Positions 17,233 through 26,992 are shown, counted from the stretch's first letter. The stretch is 62,969 bases of DNA from Nitrospirota bacterium (GCA_021811105.1 JAJZPM010000014.1:1-62969), one strand, 5' to 3'. Notes: generated by a model not told the origin, from the letters alone. Numbers and translations: made by a program.

Positions 17233-18666
17233 TTGACTGATACGGTGAGAGTGCGTTTTGCACCGAGCCCCACGGGCTTTCTGCATATCGGGGGCGCGAG
17301 GACTGCGCTGTTCAACTGGCTGTATGCTCGGCATCACAGCGGCACGTTCATATTGAGGATAGAAGACACGGACCGAAGCAGATCCACCGATGAATACATC
17401 GACGCGATCATCGGGGGGATGAAGTGGCTCGGCCTCGACTGGGACGAGGGTCCCTTCAGACAGACCGACCGGTTTGACGTCTACCGCGACTATGTGAAAA
17501 AACTTGTCGATGAAGGCAAGGCGTACTACTGTTACTGTTCGTCCGAAGAACTCGAGGCAAGACGGCAGGAGGCGCTCAACCAGGGCAAGACGCCGAAATA
17601 TGACGGCAGGTGCAGAAAACTCAGGGAGCCTGTCCCGGGCAGGACACCTGCAGTCAGATTCAGGATGCCCCAGGAAGGGTATACGGTGGTGGACGATATG
17701 ATCAAGGGGAAGGTGGAGTTCGAAAACGTCCAGCTGGACGACTTGATCATCCTCCGCTCCGACGGGACGCCGACCTATAATCTGACCGTGGTAGTGGACG
17801 ACGTCGACATGAAAATCACCCATGTCATCAGGGGCGACGACCACCTGAACAACACGCCGAAACAGATACAGCTTTATCAGGCCTTCGGATATCCCCTGCC
17901 GAGGTTCGCGCACCTGCCGATGATCCTCGGGGCCGACAAGACGAGGCTTTCGAAGCGGCATGGCGCAACCTCAGTGATGGCCTATTATGAGATGGGATAT
18001 CTCCCGGACGCCCTCATCAATTATCTAGTGCGTCTTGGATGGTCTTACGGGGACCAGGAAGTCTTTACGCGGGAGGAACTGGTTCGTTACTTCTCATTCG
18101 AAAATGTGGGCAAGGCGGCGGCTGTATTCAACCCTGAGAAACTCCTCTGGCTGAACCAGCAGTATATCATGGCGTCTGCCCCCGAAAGGCTTGCCGAACT
18201 GGTCGTTCCCTTTCTTCTGAGGGAGAATGTCATCGCCGAGGGGCAGCCGGTCGATATGGACTGGCTTGCCCGTGCGATCAAGACCCTGCAGGAACGGGCG
18301 AAGACGCTTGCAGACCTTGCCAGATCCCTGAGATATTATCTCGTCGAAGATGTGGGGTACGATGCCAAGGCAAAGGACAAATTCCTGAATGAAAAGAGCC
18401 TGCCGCTTCTGAAGGACCTGAAGGCGGACCTCGAAGCCCTTTCCGGGTTTACTCACCAGGAGCTCGAGCGGGTCTTCAGGGCTATAGTCGAAAAACACGG
18501 CGTTAAGCTTGGTGCCCTTGCCCAGCCGGTCCGGGTCGCCGTGACCGGAGGCACCGAGAGCCCCGGCATCTTCGAGGTTCTCGATGTTATGGGGAAAGAG
18601 AAGACGATGAAGCGGATCGGGAAGGCGATAGCGGCGATAGGTGAAAACCCGCCGGGGAAGGAGTAG
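17233..18666 (+). CDS. gltX: Glutamyl-tRNA synthetase
   Basis: A 477-residue class I aminoacyl-tRNA synthetase that charges tRNA-Glu. The start is TTG with a near-perfect AAGGAGGT at 17221-17228. The HIGH-type motif is HIGG ([19 protein letters not shown]) and the KMSKS-type motif is LSKRHG. The C-terminal anticodon-binding helical region is complete. glnS starts 5 bases downstream, so the genome encodes both synthetases and need not rely on mischarged Glu-tRNA-Gln. Confidence 0.95.
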   Translation: MTDTVRVRFAPSPTGFLHIGGARTALFNWLYARHHSGTFILRIEDTDRSRSTDEYIDAIIGGMKWLGLDWDEGPFRQTDRFDVYRDYVKKLVDEGKAYYCYCSSEELEARRQEALNQGKTPKYDGRCRKLREPVPGRTPAVRFRMPQEGYTVVDDMIKGKVEFENVQLDDLIILRSDGTPTYNLTVVVDDVDMKITHVIRGDDHLNNTPKQIQLYQAFGYPLPRFAHLPMILGADKTRLSKRHGATSVMAYYEMGYLPDALINYLVRLGWSYGDQEVFTREELVRYFSFENVGKAAAVFNPEKLLWLNQQYIMASAPERLAELVVPFLLRENVIAEGQPVDMDWLARAIKTLQERAKTLADLARSLRYYLVEDVGYDAKAKDKFLNEKSLPLLKDLKADLEALSGFTHQELERVFRAIVEKHGVKLGALAQPVRVAVTGGTESPGIFEVLDVMGKEKTMKRIGKAIAAIGENPPGKE

Positions 18667-18671
18667 TAGCC

Positions 18672-20366
18672 ATGGCTGCCAACGAGCCTCCAAAACCTGC
18701 CGATTTTATCCGCGAGATCATCACGGAAGACATTGAGACGAAAAAATACGAAAGCAGGGTCCATACGCGTTTCCCGCCCGAGCCGAACGGATACCTGCAT
18801 ATCGGGCATGCAAAGTCGATCTGCCTCAATTTCGGGATCGCGCGCGACTTCAACGGACAGTGCAATCTGCGGTTTGACGACACCAATCCGACCAAGGAAG
18901 AAGTCGAATACGTCGAGTCGATCAAAGAAGACGTGCGGTGGCTCGGGTTCGACTGGGACGATCGTCTTTTTTACGCGTCCGATTATTTCGAGCAGCTGTA
19001 TCAGTATGCCGTGCTGCTGATAAGAAAAGGGAAGGCCTATGTCTGCGACCTTACTCCGGATGAGATAAGGGAATACCGAGGTACGCTGACCGAACCCGGA
19101 AAGAACAGCCCTTACCGGGGCCGTTCCGTCGAGGAGAACCTCGACCTTCTCAGCCGGATGCGTGCCGGGGAGTTTGAAAACGGCTCCCGCACGCTGCGTG
19201 CGAAGATCGACATGTCCTCGGGCAATATCAACATGAGGGACCCGGTGATGTTTCGGGTGCTCAGGGCGGAGCACCACCGGACTGGTGACAAATGGTGCAT
19301 CTATCCTATGTACGACTATGCCCACTGCGTCTCGGACTCACTCGAAGGAATCACGCATTCGCTCTGCACCCTCGAATTCGAAGACCACCGTCCGTTGTAC
19401 GACTGGTTCCTCAATGAACTCGGGATCTACCATCCCCGGCAGATCGAATTTGCGCGGCTGAATCTCAGCAATACCGTGCTCAGCAAAAGGAAACTGATCC
19501 AGCTGGTGAGGGACGGCAGTGTTTCCGGCTGGGACGATCCGAGGATGCCGACGATCGCCGGCATCCGGAGGCGGGGGTATACTCCGGAGTCGGTTCGGAA
19601 CTTCTGCGACCGTATCGGAGTGGCAAAGAGGGACAGCACGGTCGACATCGCCCTCCTCGAATATTGCGTACGTGAAGATCTGAATAAGAGGGTCCCACGT
19701 GTCATGGCGGTGCTCAGGCCTCTCAAGGTGGTGATAGACAATTACCCCGAAGACCTGCTGGAGGAGCTCGATGCGGTGAACAACCCCGAGGACCCTTCCA
19801 TGGGGACGAGAAAGGTGCCTTTTTCGCGCGTTCTTTATATCGAAAAAGACGACTTCCGGGAAGACCCGCCTAAGCAGTTCTTCAGGCTTGCGCCGGGCAG
19901 GGAGGTCCGCCTCCGGTATGCATACTATATCACCTGCGTCGGGGTCATCAAGGACGAGAGGACGGCAGAGGTGACGGAGCTGCGCTGCACCTATGATCCG
20001 AAGACGAGGGGAGGTGATTCCCCGGACGGAAGGAAGGTAAAGGCTACGCTCCACTGGGTCTCGGCAGGACATTCGCGCGAGGCGGAAGTCCGCCTCTATG
20101 ATCATCTGATCCTGGAAGCTGGGCCGGGAGAGGAAAGGGAGGGCCGTGATTTCAAGGACCTCCTCAACCCGAACTCCCTCGAACTTCTTGAGTCGTGCCG
20201 CATTGAACCCGGTCTCGGAGCCGCATTGCCGGGGGGCCGCTATCAGTTCGAACGGCTCGGATATTTCTGCGTTGACCCGGATTCGACGCCTGAAAAACTC
20301 GTCTTCAACCGCACGGCGACCTTGCGGGACACCTGGGCGAAGATCGAGAAGGGAAAGAAGAAATGA
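18672..20366 (+). CDS. glnS: Glutaminyl-tRNA synthetase
   Basis: A 564-residue class I synthetase that charges tRNA-Gln directly. It shows [17 protein letters not shown] (HIGH motif), DDTNPTKEE, the KMSKS-type VLSKRKL, and the two C-terminal beta-barrels that bind the anticodon. GlnRS is widespread only in some bacterial groups and is thought to have been spread by horizontal transfer. The tandem arrangement after gltX suggests co-expression. The ATG at 18672 follows GGAAGGAG at 18656-18663. Confidence 0.94.
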   Translation: MAANEPPKPADFIREIITEDIETKKYESRVHTRFPPEPNGYLHIGHAKSICLNFGIARDFNGQCNLRFDDTNPTKEEVEYVESIKEDVRWLGFDWDDRLFYASDYFEQLYQYAVLLIRKGKAYVCDLTPDEIREYRGTLTEPGKNSPYRGRSVEENLDLLSRMRAGEFENGSRTLRAKIDMSSGNINMRDPVMFRVLRAEHHRTGDKWCIYPMYDYAHCVSDSLEGITHSLCTLEFEDHRPLYDWFLNELGIYHPRQIEFARLNLSNTVLSKRKLIQLVRDGSVSGWDDPRMPTIAGIRRRGYTPESVRNFCDRIGVAKRDSTVDIALLEYCVREDLNKRVPRVMAVLRPLKVVIDNYPEDLLEELDAVNNPEDPSMGTRKVPFSRVLYIEKDDFREDPPKQFFRLAPGREVRLRYAYYITCVGVIKDERTAEVTELRCTYDPKTRGGDSPDGRKVKATLHWVSAGHSREAEVRLYDHLILEAGPGEEREGRDFKDLLNPNSLELLESCRIEPGLGAALPGGRYQFERLGYFCVDPDSTPEKLVFNRTATLRDTWAKIEKGKKK

Positions 20367-20395
20367 GACGGTCTTCATTAATGCGCGAGGGACAT

Positions 20396-20473
20396 ATGAA
20401 AATTTCCGCGAGTTTTGTTATATTTTTCCATGAAGGTTTTTTGCCGGACAAGAAGATGAAGGACAAGCCATGA
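20396..20473 (+). CDS. Possible 25-codon leader ORF overlapping the gpsA start
   Basis: An ATG at 20396 preceded by GAGGGA opens a 25-codon frame whose TGA overlaps the ATG of gpsA (ATGA). The peptide is hydrophobic, then lysine-rich at its end. It could couple translation into gpsA or be chance. Confidence 0.25.
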   Translation: MKISASFVIFFHEGFLPDKKMKDKP

Positions 20474-21459
20474 GCTATATCGCGGTCATCGGCGCCGGGA
20501 GTTGGGGCACGACCCTCGCAAGCCTTCTCGCCGGAAAGGAATACGACGTCTCCCTGTGGTCGCACGAAAAGGAGGTCGCTGAGGAGATACAGGACAGCCG
20601 GACGAACAGTACATACCTGCCGGATGTGGTGCTGCCGGCCACGCTGAGGGCGACGCATGATATCGAAGAGGCGATGAGAAAGGCCCGTTATATCCTGAAC
20701 GTGGTCCCGACCCAGTTTACTCGGCCGGTATTCAGCGGGGCTGCGGGGTATATCCACGAAAAGGCGGTCATCGTCAGCGCTTCGAAAGGGATCGAGCACG
20801 GGTCGCTGCTGACCGTCTCTTCGGTCCTCAACGAAATTACGGGGAGGCAGATCGCGGTGCTTTCCGGGCCGAGCTTCGCCCGGGAGGTGATCAACAAACT
20901 TCCGACCGCCGTGACACTGGCGACCAATAACGACGAGACGGCACTCCTTCTGCAGGAGATTTTCAATACCGGCTATTTCAGGGTTTATACCCATACCGAT
21001 ATGCTTGGTGTAGAGCTGGGCGGCGCGCTGAAGAACGTCATCGCCATCGCCTCCGGAATATGCGACGGGCTCGGTCTCGGCCACAATGCCAGGGCCGCGC
21101 TCATTACACGGGGTATTGCGGAGATGACGAGGCTGGGCGAGCGCATGGGTGCGGACAAGAGGACTTTTTCAGGACTGAGCGGCATAGGAGATCTCGTGCT
21201 CACCTGTACCGGTCCGCTTTCGAGAAACTATTCCGTCGGCATTAAACTGGGACGGGGGATGAAGCTGTCCGAGATACTCTCTTCTACAAAGAGCGTTGCC
21301 GAAGGTGTGGCGACTGCGCTGTCGGCCTTCGAGCTCTCGCGGAAATTCGACGTCGAGATGCCGATTGTGGAGCAGGTCTATAAGGTCATCTACAAGGACA
21401 AGGGCACTGCCGAGGCGGTCGGCGTCCTGATGAACCGCGCCCTGCGCCCTGAATTCTGA
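20470..21459 (+). CDS. gpsA: Glycerol-3-phosphate dehydrogenase [NAD(P)+]
   Basis: A 329-residue enzyme that reduces dihydroxyacetone phosphate to sn-glycerol-3-phosphate for phospholipid synthesis. The N-terminal GAGSWGTTLA is the nucleotide-binding turn. The SKGIEHGSLLTVS and LSGPSFAREV blocks and the ELGGALKNVIAIASG helix with its catalytic lysine are diagnostic. GAAGGA lies before the ATG. larB follows after 7 bases. Confidence 0.95.
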   Translation: MSYIAVIGAGSWGTTLASLLAGKEYDVSLWSHEKEVAEEIQDSRTNSTYLPDVVLPATLRATHDIEEAMRKARYILNVVPTQFTRPVFSGAAGYIHEKAVIVSASKGIEHGSLLTVSSVLNEITGRQIAVLSGPSFAREVINKLPTAVTLATNNDETALLLQEIFNTGYFRVYTHTDMLGVELGGALKNVIAIASGICDGLGLGHNARAALITRGIAEMTRLGERMGADKRTFSGLSGIGDLVLTCTGPLSRNYSVGIKLGRGMKLSEILSSTKSVAEGVATALSAFELSRKFDVEMPIVEQVYKVIYKDKGTAEAVGVLMNRALRPEF

Positions 21460-21466
21460 TCCGGCC

Positions 21467-22201
21467 ATGGACAGCGAAACGATCAAAGGGATTCTCGATT
21501 CAGTCAGAAAAGGCACGCTCCCGGTCCGAGACGCGCTTGCACGCCTCAAGCACTTGCCGTACGAAGACATGCATTTCGCAAGGATCGATCATCACCGGCA
21601 CCTAAGACAGGGCGTCCCTGAGGTGGTCTTCGCTGCTGGAAAAAACGAGCGACAGGTTGTTGCCATTGCGAAGGCAATGTACAAAAAGAGCAAGGCCTTT
21701 CTCGTCACAAAGGCGACGCAAAGCGTCTATGATGCCCTTGGGATAAAGGGCGCGGTATTTTATCCCGCATCGGGAGTGATATCGGTGGGGGCAGCGAAGA
21801 AAAAAAAGGGCAGCGTCCTTGTGCTTAGCGCGGGCACATCGGATATCCCCGTTGCGGAGGAGGCTGCGGTCGCCGCTTCTTTTCTCGGCAGCAGAGTGGC
21901 CACTGTCTATGATGTGGGTGTCGCCGGCCTGCACAGGCTTCTCGACAGCGTCGAACGTGTCACGGAGGCGCGTGTGATTATCGTGGTGGCCGGGATGGAA
22001 GGGGCGTTGCCTTCCGTCGTAGGGGGGATGACAGACAAGCCGATAATTGCGGTGCCCACCTCGACCGGATATGGTACGAGCCTCGGCGGACTGACCGCCC
22101 TTTTTGCCATGCTGAACTCCTGCGTCCCCGGAATTGCGGTGATGAACGTTGATAACGGCTTCGGCGCGGGGTGCATTGCGCACAAGATCAATATACGCTA
22201 A
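21467..22201 (+). CDS. larB: Nickel-pincer cofactor biosynthesis protein LarB
   Basis: A 244-residue protein of the PurE-like LarB family, which carboxylates nicotinic acid adenine dinucleotide at the first step toward the nickel-pincer nucleotide of lactate racemase-type enzymes. The C-terminal half has the typical blocks (VLSAGTSDIPVAEEAA, VVAGMEGALPSVVGG, PTSTGYGTSLGGLTALFAMLNSC). larC and larE are not in the window. It is the last gene of the tilS-to-larB block, and an intrinsic terminator-like hairpin lies about 300 bases downstream. Confidence 0.93.
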   Translation: MDSETIKGILDSVRKGTLPVRDALARLKHLPYEDMHFARIDHHRHLRQGVPEVVFAAGKNERQVVAIAKAMYKKSKAFLVTKATQSVYDALGIKGAVFYPASGVISVGAAKKKKGSVLVLSAGTSDIPVAEEAAVAASFLGSRVATVYDVGVAGLHRLLDSVERVTEARVIIVVAGMEGALPSVVGGMTDKPIIAVPTSTGYGTSLGGLTALFAMLNSCVPGIAVMNVDNGFGAGCIAHKINIR

Positions 22202-22301
22202 ACTTGTTACTGCTTTCTTAAGATAGGGGCCGCCGCGCACGCTCAATTTTTAAAAAAAACCTAGCTCAAAGTGCATTTTCTTCAAAAGTGCTCCTCTCGC
22301 C

Positions 22302-22372
22302 GTCATTCCCGTGAAGACGGGAATCCAGTGTATTCGAGGAGTTCTGGATACCCGCCTCCGCGGGTATGACAA
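22302..22372. repeat. REP-like double-hairpin repeat
   Basis: It begins GCCGTCATTCCCGTGAAGAC and ends with a CCCGCCTCCGCGGG hairpin followed by TATGAC. The GTCATTCCCG...GGGAATCCAG form is a widespread bacterial intergenic repeat. Both halves can fold. Confidence 0.7.
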
Positions 22373-22516
22373 ACTTAGCAAAGGCAACTCGATTTTGAGA
22401 TAGATTCTAGTGACATTTGGACCATGTTGTTCCTTCCGCTGCCTGTTGCAGGATTTCTGCCTGATGGGTCGGCTTAGTTCCGTTCGGGAATAGCGATAAG
22501 AAGAGAAAAAATGAAG

Positions 22517-22541
22517 GACTTTTCCGTAAAGTCTTTTTTTT
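22517..22541 (+). terminator. Weak intrinsic terminator
   Basis: A 6-bp stem (GACTTT/AAAGTC) around TCCGT is followed by a run of eight T. It may end the larB transcript or a small RNA from 22380-22515. Confidence 0.45.
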
Positions 22542-22696
22542 ATTGTTTTTCTGCCGGATAAGTTCCGAAAATGGACCAATCCGGCATGTTGCTAAGTTGC
22601 GAAACCATGCGCCTAATCATATACTGAAATTGAAAGAGCGCGAAACCATGGGTTTTGCGAATGATGCAAAGAGTAAGAGGAGAGGAGGTGCAGACT

Positions 22697-23080
22697 ATGT
22701 TCGACAGAAGATTGATCAGAGAAAAAAGGTCGGCGAGTCTTCTCGGCGGTATACTGACGGGAGTTCTTGCAATGCTGTTTGTGATGGCGTTTGCATTTCC
22801 GGCGTTTGCTTTTTCGACCGGAGCTACCCCGTTTTCGTATAGCGGGAAGGTCGTTGCAATAGACAATGCAGACAGGATTGTTACCGTGCAGGCCGGACCG
22901 AACGATCAGCAGATATTCAGGATGAGCGACCATGCGACCGTTTCGAAATGTGGTAAACTCGAATCCTTCGGCAACCTGAAGATTGGAGACAACGTGACTA
23001 TAGCGTATTACGAAACCGGCGATAACAACTTTGTCGCAAATGACATGTCCCTGTCGCCGTCGATGGGACAACATTGCTAA
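22697..23080 (+). CDS. Exported protein of unknown function
   Basis: A 127-residue protein starting at ATG 22697 with AGGAGGTG just before it. Residues 1-39 form a signal peptide: a basic start (RRLIREKRS), a hydrophobic core, then FPAFAFS. The mature part, about 90 residues, looks like a small beta-barrel (FSYSGKVVAIDNADRIVTVQ, then LKIGDNVTIAYYETGDN), in the manner of OB-like periplasmic proteins, and ends in a cysteine. I do not recognise a named family. It is a single gene followed by a strong terminator. Confidence 0.7.
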   Translation: MFDRRLIREKRSASLLGGILTGVLAMLFVMAFAFPAFAFSTGATPFSYSGKVVAIDNADRIVTVQAGPNDQQIFRMSDHATVSKCGKLESFGNLKIGDNVTIAYYETGDNNFVANDMSLSPSMGQHC

Positions 23081-23104
23081 TGACTTGTCGTTTATGGTGA
23101 AAAG

Positions 23105-23132
23105 GCGCCGGATGTTTCCGGCGCTTTTTTTT
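23105..23132 (+). terminator. Intrinsic terminator
   Basis: An 8-bp stem (GCGCCGGA/TCCGGCGC) with a TGTT loop is followed by eight T. It ends the exported-protein gene. Confidence 0.9.
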
Positions 23133-23166
23133 CGCCGGCACGGTACCCTATCGCGCCAGGCTTTAT

Positions 23167-23196
23167 TTGACAACGAATCCTTTGCTGCTCTATACT
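23167..23196 (+). promoter_or_regulatory. Promoter of the thi operon
   Basis: A perfect TTGACA (23167-23172), an 18-base spacer and TATACT (23191-23196), placed so that transcription starts at the base of the TPP riboswitch. Confidence 0.75.
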
Positions 23197-23200
23197 TAAG

Positions 23201-23295
23201 AGACCCTTGGGGGAGGCTTGATGCCTGAGAGTTTCTCGTTTTGCGGGAGAGACCCCTTGAACCTGATACGGATAATTCCGGCGTAGGGAGTAGGG
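23201..23295 (+). ncRNA. TPP riboswitch (THI element)
   Basis: The conserved core is present in order: GCCTGAGA (23223-23230), CCTTGAACCTGAT (about 23254-23266), GGATAAT followed by GCGTAGGGA (23281-23289). It precedes thiS and would turn the operon off when thiamine pyrophosphate is bound. Confidence 0.95.
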
Positions 23296-23313
23296 AAGGA
23301 AAGCTGAAGGCGA

Positions 23314-23348
23314 CCGTATCCCGGGAGGGATGCGGTTTTTTGTTTTTT
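23314..23348 (+). terminator. Expression-platform terminator of the TPP riboswitch
   Basis: Arms CCGTATCCC and GGGATGCGG with a GGGA loop are followed by two T-runs. The T-tract ends at the base before the thiS ATG (23349). Confidence 0.85.
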
Positions 23349-23549
23349 ATGAGGCTGAAGATAAACGGCGAGACAATAGAAAATCTGAAGGCGGCCACGG
23401 TCGGTGAACTCCTCGACGCACTTCGGATCGAGAGAGGAAAAGTGGCGGTCGAAGTAAATATGTCCGTGATAAAAAAACAGGACTATGCACATTTCCTGCT
23501 AAGTGACGGCGACACTGTCGAAATCGTGAATTTCGTTGGAGGAGGATGA
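23349..23549 (+). CDS. thiS: Sulfur carrier protein ThiS
   Basis: A 66-residue ubiquitin-like protein ending in Gly-Gly-Gly (EIVNFVGGG). The C-terminal glycine is adenylated and thiocarboxylated to hand sulfur to thiazole synthase. It is the first gene behind the TPP riboswitch, and its stop codon directly precedes thiG. No ribosome site is visible because the terminator T-tract runs up to the ATG. A ThiF-type activating enzyme is not in the window. Confidence 0.93.
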   Translation: MRLKINGETIENLKAATVGELLDALRIERGKVAVEVNMSVIKKQDYAHFLLSDGDTVEIVNFVGGG

Positions 23550-24323
23550 ATGGAAGACAAGCTGGTGATCAAGGGCATAGAGTTCCGTTCGAGGCTCTGG
23601 GTGGGGACCGGCAAGTATAAGGACTTTGAAGAGACGAAAAAGGCGGTCGAGGCGTCCGGCGCGGATGTGGTTACTGTCTCCGTCAGGAGGGTGAACATAA
23701 CGGACAGAAAGTCCGAAAACCTCCTCGATTATATAGACCCTAAAAAATACAAGATCCTGCCGAATACGGCGGGATGCTATACAGTGGAAGACGCACTCCG
23801 ATATTCGAGGCTTGCCAGGGAAGCCGGGATTTCCGACCTGGTAAAACTCGAGGTGATCGGAGATGAAAGGACACTCTTTCCCGATACGATCGGACTTCTC
23901 AAGGCTACAGAAATTCTCGCAAAAGAAGGGTTTATCGTGCTGCCCTATACGAACGACGACCCTATTATGGCAAAGCGTCTCGAGGACGCCGGTGCGGCAG
24001 CGGTCATGCCTCTCGGCGCGCCGATTGGATCGGGACTCGGCATTCGCAACCCCTACAACATACGGATCATAATCGAGACTGCGGTGAAAGTGCCGGTCGT
24101 TGTCGACGCCGGGGTGGGAACGGCATCCGACGCCGCGTTCGCGATGGAACTCGGCTGCGATGCGGTCCTGATCAACACCGGGATCGCCGGCGCGAAGGAC
24201 CCGATTGCAATGGCCTCCGCGATGAAGCATGCTGTAATCGCGGGACGGCTTGCATACCGCGCTGGAAGGATAGGGAAAAAGTTGTACGCGACCGCGAGCA
24301 GCCCGATTGAAGGGATGCTGTAG
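23550..24323 (+). CDS. thiG: Thiazole synthase ThiG
   Basis: A 257-residue TIM-barrel enzyme that builds thiazole phosphate from deoxyxylulose phosphate, dehydroglycine and ThiS thiocarboxylate. Family blocks include [61 protein letters not shown] and [32 protein letters not shown]. It starts at the base after the thiS stop and is coupled to thiE downstream. Confidence 0.95.
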   Translation: MEDKLVIKGIEFRSRLWVGTGKYKDFEETKKAVEASGADVVTVSVRRVNITDRKSENLLDYIDPKKYKILPNTAGCYTVEDALRYSRLAREAGISDLVKLEVIGDERTLFPDTIGLLKATEILAKEGFIVLPYTNDDPIMAKRLEDAGAAAVMPLGAPIGSGLGIRNPYNIRIIIETAVKVPVVVDAGVGTASDAAFAMELGCDAVLINTGIAGAKDPIAMASAMKHAVIAGRLAYRAGRIGKKLYATASSPIEGML

Positions 24324-24330
24324 CCCGGCG

Positions 24331-24960
24331 GTGCTAAGAGAGATAGATTTTCAGTTGTATCTGATAACGGACAGGAGCCTTCTGGGTCCCGGTGCGACGC
24401 TGCCGGCGGCGGTCGGGAGCGCCCTGAAGGGTGGGGTGAGGGCGGTGCAGCTTCGGGAAAAAGACCTGGGGACGCGGGAACTGCTCGATATGGCATACGC
24501 GCTTCGTGCGATAACAAGGGAATACAGCGCCAGGCTTTTCGTCAACGGCAGGGTCGACGTGGCCCTCGCGGCAGGTGCGGACGGCGTGCACCTTGGAAGT
24601 ACGGACATGCCCTTGCCGGCAGCGAGAAGGGCAGCAGGTGGATCGATGCTGATAGGCGTTTCGACACACAGCATCCAGGAGGCCCGAAGGGCCGAAGAGG
24701 AAGGCGCCGATTTTATCACTCTCGGGCCGGTTTACGAGACGCCTTCCAAAATGCGTTATGGAAAGCCGATCGGGATTAGGCCTCTCCGGGAGGTGCGGAA
24801 GGAGGTGGCGATACCGGTATTTGCGATCGGCGGCATCACAAGGGAGAGGGTTGAGGAGGTCGTGGAGGCTGGCGCTTCCGGCGTGGCCCTTATATCGGCT
24901 ATCCTCGCGTCTGGCGACATTAAATCAAGTGCGGAAGAGTTTATGAGGCTATTGAAATGA
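24331..24960 (+). CDS. thiE: Thiamine-phosphate synthase ThiE
   Basis: About 209 residues. It joins HMP pyrophosphate and thiazole phosphate to give thiamine phosphate. It shows LITDR, VRAVQLREKDL (pyrophosphate site), LFVNGRVDVALAAGADGVHLG, LGPVYETPSK and FAIGGITRERVEEV. The start is uncertain: GTG at 24331 (used here) follows the thiG stop, while a TTG at 24307 would overlap it. Its stop overlaps the thiC ATG (ATGA). Confidence 0.9.
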   Translation: MLREIDFQLYLITDRSLLGPGATLPAAVGSALKGGVRAVQLREKDLGTRELLDMAYALRAITREYSARLFVNGRVDVALAAGADGVHLGSTDMPLPAARRAAGGSMLIGVSTHSIQEARRAEEEGADFITLGPVYETPSKMRYGKPIGIRPLREVRKEVAIPVFAIGGITRERVEEVVEAGASGVALISAILASGDIKSSAEEFMRLLK

Positions 24961-26243
24961 CGAGAATCGAACTCGCAAGAAAAGGCATTATTACCGAAGA
25001 GGTGAAAGAGGCAGCGGCAGCGGAAGGCTTTTCCGCCGAGGCGCTTTCAGCGGATATCGCCTCGGGGGTGAGCGTCATCCCCCTGAACAGGAACCGCAGG
25101 ATAAAGCCGATCGCTATCGGCAGAGGCCTGCGGACCAAGATCAACGCCAATATCGGCACGTCGAAGGACAGGGTTTCGATAGAGGAAGAGATGGAAAAAC
25201 TCGATGCCCTCGTCAAGTACGGGGCCGATGCGGTGATGGACCTTTCGACCGGGGGACCGATAAGGGAATTGCGGGCTATGATGCTCAGGCAGTCCCCGAT
25301 CGCGATCGGCACGGTGCCTATCTATGAGGCGGCGGTCAGGGCCGCTGAAGAAAAAGGCGCGATCTCGCGGATGACGGCCGACGACCTTTTCCGTGTGATC
25401 GAGGAGCATGCCTCCTCCGGTGTGGATTTCGTCACGGTGCATTGCGGTCTGACGATGAAGGCGGTCGACCGCCTGAGGGCCGAAGGCAGGATACTCGATA
25501 TCGTGAGCAGGGGAGGTTCGTTCCTGTTGGAATGGATGATCTATAACGGGAAGGATAATCCCCTCTATGAGCAGTATGACAGGCTCCTTGAAATCGCACG
25601 GGAACATGACATGACCCTGAGCCTCGGCGACGGCATGCGCCCGGGGTGTCTTGCCGACGCGACGGACCGCACGCAGATCGAAGAACTTCTGACACTCGGG
25701 GAGTTGCGCGACAAGGCGGTCGAAAGCGGCGTGCAGGTGATCATCGAGGGGCCGGGACATGTGCCCCTGAACCAGGTAGAGCTGAACGTCCGGCTCGAAA
25801 AAGAGATATGCAAAGGGGCGCCGTTCTACGTGCTTGGTCCCCTCGTTACGGACATCGGCATGGGGTATGACCATATCACGGCCGCGATCGGCGGAGCGGT
25901 TGCAGGCGCTGCAGGCGCGGATTTCCTCTGTTACGTGACTCCTTCGGAGCATATCCGCCTGCCGACCATAGAAGACGTGAAGGATGGCGTAATCGTGTCC
26001 AAACTCGCGGCCCATGCGGCGGACATCGCCAAGGGCATAAAGGGTGCGATGGATGCGGATATAAAGATGGCACGATGCAGAAAGGCGCTCGACTGGAACG
26101 GCCAGATCGCACTCAGTCTTAATCCCGACAAGGTGAGGGAGTGGCGTGCCGAGGTCCCGCCGACGGAATCGGAAGTCTGCAGTATGTGCGGGGAGTTCTG
26201 CGCGATCAGGACGGTCGAAAGGGCGCTGAAAAAAAGGGCTTAG
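24957..26243 (+). CDS. thiC: Phosphomethylpyrimidine synthase ThiC
   Basis: A 428-residue radical-SAM enzyme that rearranges aminoimidazole ribotide to HMP phosphate. The 4Fe-4S cysteines are in the C-terminal C-x2-C-x4-C motif (CSMCGEFC), as expected for ThiC, whose cluster is C-terminal. Other family blocks are RTKINANIGTS, VTVHCGLT, SLGDGMRPG and EGPGHVPL. It is the last gene of thiS-G-E-C. The 428-residue length matches the short (non-enterobacterial) form. Confidence 0.96.
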   Translation: MTRIELARKGIITEEVKEAAAAEGFSAEALSADIASGVSVIPLNRNRRIKPIAIGRGLRTKINANIGTSKDRVSIEEEMEKLDALVKYGADAVMDLSTGGPIRELRAMMLRQSPIAIGTVPIYEAAVRAAEEKGAISRMTADDLFRVIEEHASSGVDFVTVHCGLTMKAVDRLRAEGRILDIVSRGGSFLLEWMIYNGKDNPLYEQYDRLLEIAREHDMTLSLGDGMRPGCLADATDRTQIEELLTLGELRDKAVESGVQVIIEGPGHVPLNQVELNVRLEKEICKGAPFYVLGPLVTDIGMGYDHITAAIGGAVAGAAGADFLCYVTPSEHIRLPTIEDVKDGVIVSKLAAHAADIAKGIKGAMDADIKMARCRKALDWNGQIALSLNPDKVREWRAEVPPTESEVCSMCGEFCAIRTVERALKKRA

Positions 26244-26323
26244 GTGAAGGGGCGCGTTTTTGCTCTATTTATTTGCGACGCGAAGGATACAAGTTTTCGC
26301 CGAAGATAAGGGTCTGAAAGCTA

Positions 26324-26992
26324 ATGATCAAGACGAATAATGAAATGAACGTCCGGGCCATGCTTTTGATCGGTCCCACAGGTGTCGGCAAGACTCCTTT
26401 CGGCTGGTATCTCGAAACGCGCGGCCTGGGAGGGGGCCGCCGCTGCCTGCATTTCGATTTCGGCCATCAGCTCCGTGCGATTTCAGGGCATGGAACGACG
26501 CCCGACGGCTTTTTGCGGGAGGAACTCTCCTTCATCAGGGACGTGCTCGAAAAGGGGCTTCTTCTCGAAAACGAGCATTTTCCTATAGCCGAAAAGATAA
26601 TCGAGATGTTCCTGCGTGACAGGGACTTCAGCAAGACTGACATATTGGTCCTCAACGGGCTGCCACGGCATACGGACCAGGCAAGGGACATGGACAGAAC
26701 GGTGAAGACCGAGGCGGTCATCGTACTGGACTGCGAGGCGGAGGAGGTCTTCCGGCGGATTGCGGAGAACACCGGCGGCGACCGCTCGGGAAGGACGGAC
26801 GACAACATCGAAATGGTCAGAAGGAAATTGGATATATTCCATGAACGTACCGCTCCCCTGATAGGGCATTATGCTGCTGCTGGATGTGACGTATTCAGGT
26901 TGAAGGTCACCGCTTCCTCAACGGTGGAGGATGTCTATTCAGATTTTATTTCAATGACTAACCGGCTGCGGCTCCGGTCCCCTGATCTTTGA
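26324..26992 (+). CDS. Adenylate-kinase-like P-loop kinase
   Basis: A 222-residue protein with a Walker A loop at about residues 17-24 (GPTGVGKT), a hydrophobic strand ending in NGLPRHTDQ where adenylate kinases have GFPR-TxxQ, and a lid-like segment (NTGGDRSGRTDDNIEMVRRKL). It should phosphorylate a nucleotide or similar small molecule. It is too divergent to be the housekeeping Adk. The gene follows thiC by 80 bases, but a thiamine-related role is only a positional guess. Confidence 0.65.
   Translation: MIKTNNEMNVRAMLLIGPTGVGKTPFGWYLETRGLGGGRRCLHFDFGHQLRAISGHGTTPDGFLREELSFIRDVLEKGLLLENEHFPIAEKIIEMFLRDRDFSKTDILVLNGLPRHTDQARDMDRTVKTEAVIVLDCEAEEVFRRIAENTGGDRSGRTDDNIEMVRRKLDIFHERTAPLIGHYAAAGCDVFRLKVTASSTVEDVYSDFISMTNRLRLRSPDL

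Larger units (their letters stand above)
22202..22696. other. Gene-free stretch with a dispersed repeat and possible ncRNA
   Basis: No convincing gene. It holds a REP-like repeat (22302-22372), a structured segment ending in a weak terminator (22517-22541), and two copies of GCGAAACCATG (about 22599-22650) shortly before the next gene. Confidence 0.5.

Noticed and set aside
19338-20378. Minus-strand open frame (346 codons) opposite glnS
   Set aside because: Lies wholly on the antisense of glnS and has no recognisable motif.
22440-22660. Possible cyclic di-GMP (GEMM) riboswitch before the exported-protein gene
   Set aside because: Repeated GCGAAACCATG words and a hairpin are present, but the conserved GEMM core could not be matched.
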